Positions 8,119-15,156 of a DNA stretch of 46,029 bases are shown one piece after another; position 1 is the stretch's first letter; each line of letters begins with the position of its first letter. The stretch covers positions 1 through 46,029 of the forward strand of contig JABDLS010000061.1 of NCBI GenBank assembly GCA_013002885.1, read 5' to 3'. Origin of the DNA: Gemmatimonadota bacterium (lineage in GTDB: Bacteria > Gemmatimonadota > Gemmatimonadetes > Longimicrobiales > Gaopeijiaceae). The position numbers were made by a program, and so were the translations under genes. The notes beneath the pieces were generated by a model. It did not search any database. It worked only from the letters and a program-made list of their open reading frames with translations, and was not told where the DNA came from.

Positions 8119-8158
8119 CCAACATAGTGGGCCTCCCCTGGCCCGATCCTTCCGCCCT

Positions 8159-8188
8159 CCCGATATTCGGAGCGACGTACCTATCGGG
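8159..8188. promoter_or_regulatory. Inverted repeat CCCGATA...TATCGGG upstream of the redoxin gene
   Basis: Seven-base arms at 8159-8165 and 8182-8188 flank a 16-base centre, ending 23 bp before the redoxin ATG. It could be an operator or a hairpin in the 5' untranslated leader. No ribosome site stronger than GGGA is visible between it and the start. Confidence 0.35.
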
Positions 8189-8211
8189 ATGACTCGAGAG
8201 AAAGGGACCAG

Positions 8212-8799
8212 ATGCGTAAGGCACTCTGCGTCGCGCTTCTCGCGGGAGCGTTCGCGATGGGCGCGCCGGTCGACGCCGGTGCTCAGGACAGCGGTCTTCT
8301 CGCCGTAGGTGAGATGGCCCCGGACTTCGCGCTGCCCGGCGCGACCCGGTACGGGGTGCTCGAAGAGCCCGTACGCCTGAGCGACTACCGCGGCGAAACG
8401 GTCGTCCTCGCGTTCTTCTTCCGCGTCCGAACGCGTGGCTGAACGATTCAAATGACAGCGTACCGTGATCAGTACGCAAGCCTCTTCAACGATGGACGGA
8501 ACGTCGTCGTCATGGGGATCTCCAACGACTCGGTCGAGGAGTTGGGGTCCTGGCTGCACGACGAAGACTTCCCCTTCGTGTTCGCAAGCGATGCCGCGAA
8601 CAACGGCGCGACCTACACCGCCTTCGGCGGCGGTCTGCGCGACAACAACATGGTGGACTCACGTGCCGTGATCGTCGTGGGACCAGACGGTCGGATCGCC
8701 GAAGTCATCGAGTCGTTCAACGCGAACGATCCGATGGCGTACGAGCAGCTGGGCGACGTGGTCGACCGGGTGACCCCGGAGCCGGAGGAAGGAGGGTAG
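8212..8799 (+). CDS. Secreted redoxin (AhpC/TSA-type) with in-frame TGA, probable selenoprotein
   Basis: A 195-residue redoxin read through one in-frame TGA (8440-8442, codon 77). Residues 1-24 are a signal peptide (ALCVALLAGAFAMGAP, cut after AGA), so it acts outside the cytoplasm. MAPDFALPG and VRLSDYRGETVVLAFF are the start of the thioredoxin-like fold, and the text then reads TRG-[TGA]-TIQMTAYRDQY. In peroxiredoxin-like relatives this position is the peroxidatic cysteine of a T-x-G-C-T motif, so the TGA replaces precisely the catalytic residue. The frame continues intact to NVVVMGISNDSVEELGSWL, FVFASDAANN and a normal TAG stop. A SECIS-like hairpin follows the TGA. Readthrough by selenocysteine explains all of this; the alternatives are a nonsense mutation or a sequencing error changing TGC to TGA. 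The adjacent TlpA/CcdA genes (17134-18404) could supply reductant. Confidence 0.8.
8458..8477 (+). promoter_or_regulatory. Candidate bacterial SECIS hairpin
   Basis: GCGTAC (8458-8463) pairs perfectly with GTACGC (8472-8477) around the eight-base loop CGTGATCA. The loop starts 21 bases after the TGA, and its second base is G. Published bacterial SECIS models ask for a stem-loop with the apical loop some 16-37 bases after the UGA and a G in the first two loop positions, and this hairpin meets both. It lies inside the coding sequence, as bacterial SECIS elements must. Confidence 0.65.
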
Positions 8800-8904
8800 A
8801 CCCGGCCGGGTTCAAATGCTGCCGGGCGCGAACCCCGTGGGTTCCCCAAGTGCTCGGATAGGAGAGTGGTGAGCGGCCCGATGCGCGAGAGCGCGTCGGG
8901 CCGC
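8761..8904 (+). repeat. Direct repeat A (redoxin 3' end plus downstream), copy 1
   Basis: This 144-bp block covers the last 13 codons including the stop of the redoxin gene and 105 bp after it. It recurs at 14905-15048 with, by eye, one mismatch (GGAGAG here, GGCGAG there). Within it are three possible hairpins: CCCGGC/GCCGGG, GAACCC/GGGTTC, and the terminator-like stem at the end. This is the presumed parent copy because it is contiguous with the intact gene. Confidence 0.9.
8873..8904 (+). terminator. Hairpin terminator after the redoxin gene
   Basis: GCGGCCCGA and TCGGGCCGC pair around an inner GCG/CGC stem. Here the following bases are TTGGTT, a poor U tract, whereas the duplicate at 15017 is followed by five T. 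The tract in this copy may have been damaged by the local rearrangement. The remainder of 8905-9098 contains one more hairpin and no gene. Confidence 0.6.
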
Positions 8905-8972
8905 TTGGTTCGTGAGCGGGCACTGGACCGATGGAGGCCTCGAGGCGGTGCGCCTAGGACGCACATCCGCCT

Positions 8973-8998
8973 GCCCGGTTTCAGCTGAAACTCCGGGC
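8973..8998 (+). terminator. Second hairpin before kinase 1
   Basis: GCCCGG and CCGGGC enclose the 14-bp palindrome GTTTCAGCTGAAAC, giving about 12 paired bases with a two-base bulge. The stem is followed by TTCCCTTTC. It may act as a back-up terminator or as a protein-binding palindrome. Confidence 0.4.
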
Positions 8999-9098
8999 TT
9001 CCCTTTCAGCTATCGGCGACGCGACGCGCGATCCATACCTCCGGTGGTGACCGAGAGTAGTGGCGCGTCGGTCGGGGTGGCTGTCTCCAGCTTGCGGA

Positions 9099-9113
9099 AT
9101 ACGCGTGGCGTAT
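9099..9113. promoter_or_regulatory. Palindrome in the kinase 1 promoter region
   Basis: ATACGC-GTG-GCGTAT is a perfect 6-bp inverted repeat that ends 32 bp before the kinase 1 ATG. TTGCGG just upstream and TAGGAT just downstream could be -35 and -10 elements, although the spacing of 15 is short. An operator overlapping a promoter is the simplest reading. Confidence 0.4.
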
Positions 9114-9145
9114 AGGATGTTCGCATCTGACTCCGTGAGGTGCGT

Positions 9146-11749
9146 ATGGCCGATCCGATTACCGAGTTGAATGCGGCACTGGCTGGCCGCTACCGAGTCG
9201 AGCGTCAGCTCGGCGAGGGCGGCATGGCGACCGTCTACCTCGCCGACGACATCCGTCACGAGCGCAAGGTCGCGCTCAAGGTGCTCAGGCCCGAGCTCGC
9301 CGCCGCCATTGGGCCAGACCGCTTCCTCGCCGAAATCCGCACCACCGCCAATCTCCACCATCCCCACACTTTGCCGCTCTTCGACTCCGGCGATGTCGAC
9401 GGCTTCCTGTTCTACGTCATGCCCTACGTCGAGGGAGAGACGCTCAGTGAGCGCCTCTCGCGCAAGGGTCAGCTCCCCGTCGCCGAAGCCGTCGATATTG
9501 CGCGCAAGGTCGCATCAGCCCTCCACGAGGCCCACGAGCGCGGGATCGTGCATCGCGACATCAAGCCCGCCAACATCCTCTTGGCACAGGGTGAACCGAT
9601 CGTCGCTGACTTCGGCATCGCGCTAGCCGTCGGTGCACACGAGAGCACGCGCCTGACCGACACGGGCATGAGCATCGGGACACCGGCCTACATGAGTCCC
9701 GAGCAGGGCCTGGAGACGACGCAGGTCGATCGGCGAAGCGACATATACAGCCTCGGGTGCGTCCTGTACGAAATGCTCGCGGGGGATCCACCCTTTTCCG
9801 GCAGCAACACCATGGCGCTGCTGGTCCGAAAGGCCACAGAGGACACACCGCGCCTGCGAACCATCCGCAACTCCGTACCCGCGGAGCTGGAGCGCACCGT
9901 GCTGAAAGCCGTGGCTCGCACACCCGCGGATCGGTTTCAAACGGCCGCGGAACTGGGCGAAGCGCTGGCCAGGGTGGGACCGTCTGAACCCTCCGCGAAT
10001 GCCGCACGGGTTTGGGCGCCCGCTGTGCTCGCCGGCGCTGTAGCGGTCGGAATAGCCGCTGCCGCACTCGGACCACGAAGCGAGCCCCAGGCTATCGCCC
10101 AGCCGGAAGTGGACGATGCCATCACCGCCCTCGCCGTGCTTCCCTTCGGCAACTTCGCCGGCGGGGCCACTTCGGATCTCGTGAGCGGCCTGCATGGCAT
10201 GTTGATAGGAGAGCTTCACCGTCTCGGTGGTACCGACACGCGATCACGCGCCTCTGTCCTTCGCTTCGCGAACGGAGCTCTCGGAATTCCCGAGATCGCT
10301 CGGGAACTGGATGTCGATGCGGTCCTCGAGGCAATAGTGGTCCTGGTCGATGACTCGCTTCGGGTGGACCTGACATTGATCCGTGCCCGTCCGCGGGAGG
10401 AGACGGTCTGGAGCGGCCAGTATGGCTCGCAGGTGGGCAACGTCTTCGGCTTGCTCGGCGAGATCGTCCGAGACCTCTCCCCTCACTTGGGGTCCGAGCC
10501 GCCGGTCATAGCGGCGGATGAGCGCCGCGTGGACCCCGAAGCGCTCTACCACTTCGCAGCGGGCCGGACCCGATTGGACACACTCGACACACCATCGGCG
10601 CTCTTCGATGCGGTGGCCCTCTTTGACAGCGCCTCTGCCATCGATCCCGGGTTCGCCCGAGCGCTGGCTTGGGAATCTCTGGCTCACAGCTGGATCTGGT
10701 GGTGGGGCTTTGACCAGACACCGGAGCGGCTCGCACTCGCGGCAGCACATGCCGACTCTGCCCTTGCGCTGGTGCCGGGAGGCCCCGAAGCGCGCGTCGC
10801 TCGTGGTTTCGCCTATTCCGTCCAGGGCGAGCTGGACACCGCCCTCGAGCACTACCTGATCGCGTTTGAGCAGACCCCGAAGGACCCTACGCTTCTGCGC
10901 TTCATGGGTATGGTCACGCGCCACGTCGAAAGCGTGGAAGTAGGAGCGGCCCAGCTGGTGGAAGCAGCCCTACTGGACCCGAGCAGCTCCATCTGGGCGT
11001 CGGAAGCCTCGCTCACGCTGATCCCGCTCAGGGCATGGGCCCAAGTGCTGCGGTTCGCCGAGCTCGCCCAACGCTCCGAGCCTGTCGACCCCTGGTCCTT
11101 CGCGCTGAAGTCCCGCGCCCTCCTCGAGATCGACGACGGCGCACCCGACCGAGCGCTCAATGAGCTTCGTACCGGTGTACAGCGCTTCGGTCCGGAGACG
11201 CTCGGGGGGTTCGACGGATTCTTGCTGCCTTATCTTGCCACGATGGACGACGATCTCTACAGGGCCCTTCTCGCTGCGGATTTCGCCGGACAGTTCTTCT
11301 ATCTGCCCGGCTTGAACCATGTGCGACGTGGTTCGCTCTATCAGATGCGGGGGGACACGGCCGGAATGCTGAGTGAGTTCGACTCGGCCCGAGCTCAGAT
11401 GGAGCCACTCTATCAGCAAGGCCGGCTGCCTCCTGAAATGAGCTCCCGAGCGGCTGCCGCTTTGAACGGAAACATGGCACTGGTGCTTGCCGCTCTCGGT
11501 GACTTCGAGGAGGCCCCGCTGGCTGTCCGAGATTGGCTAGCGGGTGAGGAACTCCTCGATATCCAGCAGGACGCCGGCGAACGGCGCGCGCGAGTCCTGA
11601 CATTGATAGGTGATCACGAAGGTGCGATCGAGGAGCTGCGATTGGCGCTGGACGGCCACAGTGCGACCTCGCAGACGACCCTGCGCATCAACCCCTGGTG
11701 GGACCCATTGCGGGGCGATCCCGGGTTCGAGGCACTGCTGCAGCGGTGA
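9146..11749 (+). CDS. Membrane Ser/Thr protein kinase with FlgO/TolB-like and TPR-type sensor region
   Basis: An 867-residue PknB-type kinase. Kinase motifs are complete: glycine loop GEGGMATVYLA (23-33), Lys45 in VALKVL, Glu63, HRD at 136-138, DFG at 155-157, and GTPAYMSPEQ. One membrane segment lies at about 289-309. The exported part starts with an ALAVLPFGNFAGG module (about 328-445) of the type seen in many Gemmatimonadota kinases and adenylate cyclases, and continues with helical TPR-like repeats to the end. Start: a GTG two codons upstream is possible, but the ATG at 9146 has GAGG five bases before it. The gene converges with kinase 2. It probably senses a periplasmic partner through the TPR region; target proteins cannot be read here. 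Confidence 0.9.
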   Translation: MADPITELNAALAGRYRVERQLGEGGMATVYLADDIRHERKVALKVLRPELAAAIGPDRFLAEIRTTANLHHPHTLPLFDSGDVDGFLFYVMPYVEGETLSERLSRKGQLPVAEAVDIARKVASALHEAHERGIVHRDIKPANILLAQGEPIVADFGIALAVGAHESTRLTDTGMSIGTPAYMSPEQGLETTQVDRRSDIYSLGCVLYEMLAGDPPFSGSNTMALLVRKATEDTPRLRTIRNSVPAELERTVLKAVARTPADRFQTAAELGEALARVGPSEPSANAARVWAPAVLAGAVAVGIAAAALGPRSEPQAIAQPEVDDAITALAVLPFGNFAGGATSDLVSGLHGMLIGELHRLGGTDTRSRASVLRFANGALGIPEIARELDVDAVLEAIVVLVDDSLRVDLTLIRARPREETVWSGQYGSQVGNVFGLLGEIVRDLSPHLGSEPPVIAADERRVDPEALYHFAAGRTRLDTLDTPSALFDAVALFDSASAIDPGFARALAWESLAHSWIWWWGFDQTPERLALAAAHADSALALVPGGPEARVARGFAYSVQGELDTALEHYLIAFEQTPKDPTLLRFMGMVTRHVESVEVGAAQLVEAALLDPSSSIWASEASLTLIPLRAWAQVLRFAELAQRSEPVDPWSFALKSRALLEIDDGAPDRALNELRTGVQRFGPETLGGFDGFLLPYLATMDDDLYRALLAADFAGQFFYLPGLNHVRRGSLYQMRGDTAGMLSEFDSARAQMEPLYQQGRLPPEMSSRAAAALNGNMALVLAALGDFEEAPLAVRDWLAGEELLDIQQDAGERRARVLTLIGDHEGAIEELRLALDGHSATSQTTLRINPWWDPLRGDPGFEALLQR

Positions 11750-11780
11750 GGCCGTGCCCATACCTCGGGCCTCAATCAGC

Positions 11781-14597
11781 TTAACGTCTGACGGGTCCGA
11801 CGTGTTCGTCCAGGAAGGGCAAGATCTCCCGGAACATTTGGACCCTTGGGACGAAGTGTCCACCCCCAAACACCGCGTGGCGCTTCAAGCTGTCGGGTGT
11901 CCCCATGGCGTCGAAGAGCGGGACCTGGTGGAGTTCGTAGTCGATGGAGAAGTCGTACCGGCCGTTGATCATCAACAGCGGTTGTGTGGCTCGCGGCGCG
12001 AAGTTCACGGCGTCGATTGCGGGGCGGTCCCGCCTGGATGGTTGGAAGCCACCGCTCAACAAGATGCCGGCCTTGAGGCGATCCTCGAGAGCCAAGTAGA
12101 CCGGTGCCCTCATTGCCCCGCTGCTCAGACCGGCGAGCGCCAGTGCGTCTAGGTCGATGTCTTCTCTCGTCTCGAGGTAGTCGATCGTGCGTCGGAGATC
12201 CAGGCCGTGCCAGATCCATACCTGCTGCCAGATGTCGGGTGTGCTGGGGCTGAACGCCTCGGCGATTCGACGCTCGTAGGTACCCTTATAAACGGGAAAG
12301 GCGAAGGCGCGACCGCTACGGACGAAGAGATCGATGAAGTCGAACTCCGTCTTGGGATCGTCACTCGACTCGACGAACCAGGCGTCGGCACCCGGTATCC
12401 AAAGCACCGCTTGGTATGGTGGGACCGCGTCCCTGGGCAGATAGAGGTTCAGGACGACGCGCTCGTCGCTGTACGCCGCATTGAAATCGACGCGTTCCCG
12501 TATCCAGGTCGATGACGAGCTGTCGACCAGCTCTCGCTGCGGATCCAACGACCGGCTCGCGTCGTAGTCATGGAACTGCATGAGTACCTCGAATGTCTCT
12601 TCGCTGACCGGGGTTGCTCCCCGGTAGTCGATCTGTGTCGGACGAGCCAGCGTCGCCTGAAGCTCGGGGGTGGGTTGGTAGTCAGCACAGCGGAACCCGA
12701 TGTTCGATGCGCGCTCCGTGGGCTCCGCTCGATCGAGGTTGATGAAGCGGTACTCGGGCTCGTCCCAGGCTCCGCCCAGGACACCCTTTCCACCAGACGC
12801 CCACGAGTTGAAGATCCACTCCTTGGCGTTGCCCGCCATGTCATACGCCCCCCACGGACCCAGCCCCTGGCCAGTGCCTCTCGGCCTGAGCCCAGTGCCG
12901 TAATTGCTGAGATCGAGGATATCCGTCGGACTCCCAAGCCGCGCCGATTCACGCCAGTGGAAGTAGGTCGGGAGCTCGTAGCCGCGCCATCTGCAGTAAG
13001 CCGAGGCTTCGTACCAGCTGATGCCCGTCACCGGAAGATCAGCGTCTCCCGGTGGATGTCCGCCGACCTCCCATCCCGCCGGGCCCGGTCGACCCGTCGC
13101 GTCGACCATGCGCCCGCGGTAGGCAAGGCCATCCTCCGACCACCACCGCGGATCTCCATAACCTCCGGCATCGACGAACTGCTTGTACTCGTGGCTGGTG
13201 ACCTCGTAGCGATCCATCCAGTGCGGAGCGAACTCGATCCGCCGTCCATTGAACGTTCGTGCTCCACCCGCGACCCATACCATCCCGTCACGAGACTGGG
13301 ACAAGGCAGGAAGCTCAACGTTGACCTGGCGGTCGAAGAGCGGATTCCGATAACCCTCGAAAGGGACATGCCCCTCGTTCTCGATGCGGATCGCCACGAG
13401 CGACCAGGGAAGTGGAACGGACTCCTGAGGGGTCCGCCCAATCTCCCGCCACGAATCCTCCGGTCGACGGTAGTCGCGAACCAGGACCCGGGCACCCGGG
13501 GGATCAGACGTAATGGTGACGGGCACAGTTATCTGACTAACGAAGCGCCGGACCTCCGGATGGTCGGGCATACGCGCCACAGCATCTTCCAAGACCGTGA
13601 ACGCATCGAACACCAGATCGGCGTCGTTGAGACGCTCGATCTCTGGAAGCGCCTCGGCGTAAAGCCACTGCTCGTCCTGGCCGCCCCGCCACTGCCAGGC
13701 AGCGACCAACCCCATGATGAGCGCTATAGCCACCGCAGCCCCCACGGCGTAGCGGGTCGAGCCAGATTCGGGTCGACCGCTACCTGGGAGCGACCGCATG
13801 GCGGTCGCGAGGTCGCCCGCCGTGGCAGGACGCTGCTCTGGGTCCTTTCCTAGACAGCGTAGGATGAGCCCGGTGAGCTCCGGCTCGACCCCTTCCAGCC
13901 GCGGTGGATCGAGAGTGGCGATCGCGCCAGCCGTGGCCGCCGGCGTGCTGCGGTCAAAGGGGTGGTTACCCGACGCCATCCAGTAGAGGATCACGCCAAG
14001 CGAGAAGACATCGGACGCAGGGGTCGCCGGCTCGCCCGCAAGCAATTCGGGCGCCATGTAGGCTAGCGTACCGAGGGTCGAGCCGATTTCCGTCGCCGTG
14101 AGCGTGTCGGCACCAATGCCGGGCCCCTTCGCGAGCCCGAAGTCGAGAACCCTCACGCGACCGTGGGAACCGACCATGACGTTCGATGGTTTCAAGTCGC
14201 GGTGAAGTATGCCACTGTCGTGCGCCGCAGCCACCGCGTCGCATAGCGCTAGCGCGATCCCGAGCAGTTCGGGCACCGGCACCCGTTCGACCTCTGCCAA
14301 AACCTGGCTAAGAGTCCGCCCTTCTGCGAGCTGCATGGTGAGGAAGGGCAGACCGTCTGCCTCATCCAACGAGTGCACCGTGACAATGCCAGGGTGGTCT
14401 AGCGACGCCAGGACCCGTGCCTCACGGCGGAAACGCCGCACCCAGGTTTCATCCGACAACCATGCGGATGGGAGAAGCTTCAGGGCGACATCACGCTCCA
14501 ATCTCCGATCCAGCGCCCGGTACACCTCGCCCATGCCACCCACGCCGAGCACCCCCTTGATCTCGTAGTGCGCGAGGTTTGTCCCGGGCTCGAGCAT
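11781..14597 (-). CDS. Ser/Thr kinase fused to PEGA, sulfatase-modifying (FGE-like) and alpha/beta-hydrolase domains
   Basis: A 938-residue fusion. The cytoplasmic kinase (1-270) has GVGGMGEVYRA, Lys40, Glu59, HRD at 132-134 and DFG at 152-154. A membrane segment follows at about 283-302. Outside are a PEGA-like beta domain (about 355-430, SDPPGARVLV), a formylglycine-generating-enzyme-like fold (about 437-640, with GISWYEASAYCRWRG, GNAKEWIFN and a GFRCA end) and an alpha/beta hydrolase (about 660-938). The hydrolase triad can be placed: Ser825 in GLSSG, Asp882 in NGRYD, His914 in GGGHF. FGE-like domains in such fusions are usually lectin-like or structural rather than sulfatase activating. 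The promoter side faces the scar at 14697-15048. It is convergent with kinase 1, with 31 bp between the stops. Confidence 0.9.
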   Translation of the reverse strand: MLEPGTNLAHYEIKGVLGVGGMGEVYRALDRRLERDVALKLLPSAWLSDETWVRRFRREARVLASLDHPGIVTVHSLDEADGLPFLTMQLAEGRTLSQVLAEVERVPVPELLGIALALCDAVAAAHDSGILHRDLKPSNVMVGSHGRVRVLDFGLAKGPGIGADTLTATEIGSTLGTLAYMAPELLAGEPATPASDVFSLGVILYWMASGNHPFDRSTPAATAGAIATLDPPRLEGVEPELTGLILRCLGKDPEQRPATAGDLATAMRSLPGSGRPESGSTRYAVGAAVAIALIMGLVAAWQWRGGQDEQWLYAEALPEIERLNDADLVFDAFTVLEDAVARMPDHPEVRRFVSQITVPVTITSDPPGARVLVRDYRRPEDSWREIGRTPQESVPLPWSLVAIRIENEGHVPFEGYRNPLFDRQVNVELPALSQSRDGMVWVAGGARTFNGRRIEFAPHWMDRYEVTSHEYKQFVDAGGYGDPRWWSEDGLAYRGRMVDATGRPGPAGWEVGGHPPGDADLPVTGISWYEASAYCRWRGYELPTYFHWRESARLGSPTDILDLSNYGTGLRPRGTGQGLGPWGAYDMAGNAKEWIFNSWASGGKGVLGGAWDEPEYRFINLDRAEPTERASNIGFRCADYQPTPELQATLARPTQIDYRGATPVSEETFEVLMQFHDYDASRSLDPQRELVDSSSSTWIRERVDFNAAYSDERVVLNLYLPRDAVPPYQAVLWIPGADAWFVESSDDPKTEFDFIDLFVRSGRAFAFPVYKGTYERRIAEAFSPSTPDIWQQVWIWHGLDLRRTIDYLETREDIDLDALALAGLSSGAMRAPVYLALEDRLKAGILLSGGFQPSRRDRPAIDAVNFAPRATQPLLMINGRYDFSIDYELHQVPLFDAMGTPDSLKRHAVFGGGHFVPRVQMFREILPFLDEHVGPVRR

Positions 14598-14696
14598 GAG
14601 GTCTCCGTGAAGGGTCGCCTAGTCGGAGACAATCGTTCGGACGCAGGCTGGGCGCAACGCTGGTCACCTGGCCAAGCACCGGACCCAGTCCAGACC

Positions 14697-14905
14697 CCGC
14701 ACTACCGCCCCACTAGCCCCTCGACCGCCGCGAGCAGCTCCCGCTCGGTCCCCACCCCGGTGTACGCCACCTTCCCTTCCCCATCCAGCATCACGACGAT
14801 GGACGTCGTGGCCGCACCGCATCCCCACGGGCATCATAAGGGAACGGATAACCGGGATCGTTATCCTCGAGGTGCCGACGGATGCGGCGAGGGCTCTGCG
14901 AAACG
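14697..14905 (-). pseudogene. Truncated copy of the thioredoxin gene tail (repeat B')
   Basis: This block matches 17129-17350, the last 72 codons of the thioredoxin-like gene plus five bases beyond its stop. It differs by about a dozen scattered substitutions and a 13-bp deletion (relative to the parent, the stretch after GCCGCA is lost up to a repeated CGCA), which breaks the frame. The 5' two-thirds of the gene, with the signal and CxxC motif, is missing. It ends at GAAAC, where it is joined with a single shared G to repeat A'. It is upstream of kinase 2 on the same strand, so part of it could serve as that gene's leader. Confidence 0.85.
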
Positions 14906-15048
14906 TCGACCGGGTGACCCCGGAGCCGGAGGAAGGAGGGTAGACCCGGCCGGGTTCAAATGCTGCCGGGCGCGAACCCCGTGGGTTCCCCAAGTGCTCG
15001 GATAGGCGAGTGGTGAGCGGCCCGATGCGCGAGAGCGCGTCGGGCCGC
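14905..15048 (+). repeat. Direct repeat A', copy 2 of the redoxin 3' end
   Basis: A near-identical copy of 8761-8904, including the last 13 redoxin codons without any upstream coding part. Its left edge is the joint with the thioredoxin remnant. Its terminator hairpin keeps a T5 tract. With the remnant it fills most of the 14598-15156 gap; the remaining 15055-15156 holds no gene I can support, only a short open stretch with signal-peptide-like composition on the plus strand near 15113-15180. Confidence 0.9.
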
Positions 15049-15054
15049 CTTTTT
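15017..15054 (+). terminator. Terminator within repeat A'
   Basis: The same GCGGCCCGA/TCGGGCCGC hairpin as at 8873, here followed by CTTTTT. This is the form expected of a working intrinsic terminator, which suggests this copy keeps the original downstream sequence. Confidence 0.7.
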
Positions 15055-15156
15055 CCCGCTCGATATACGTCCAGGGTACCGCTAGAGAGCTTCCACATTA
15101 TCCTTCGATGCCGTGGCTAGTCGGTGGCTTCATGAACTGGCGCTCTTAGCCGCAGG

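Noticed and set aside
8440..8442. TGA as an ordinary stop, leaving two genes or a pseudogene
   Set aside because: Both halves are in one frame, together make one complete redoxin, and show no other damage. A real stop is still possible and is recorded as the alternative.
8800..8862. tRNA-like text (GGTAGAC, GGGTTCAAAT) in repeat A, possibly a tRNA-Sec relic next to the selenoprotein
   Set aside because: The anticodon and T arms do not pair around TTCAAA, and no acceptor stem closes. Ordinary hairpins explain the structure better.
8761..8904. Integron attC site
   Set aside because: No RYYYAAC/GTTRRRY core pair and no integrase or cassette array.
12149..14597. Second sulfatase maturase function from the FGE-like domain of kinase 2
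   Set aside because: No sulfatase gene is nearby, and the catalytic cysteine pair of true FGE enzymes is not evident.
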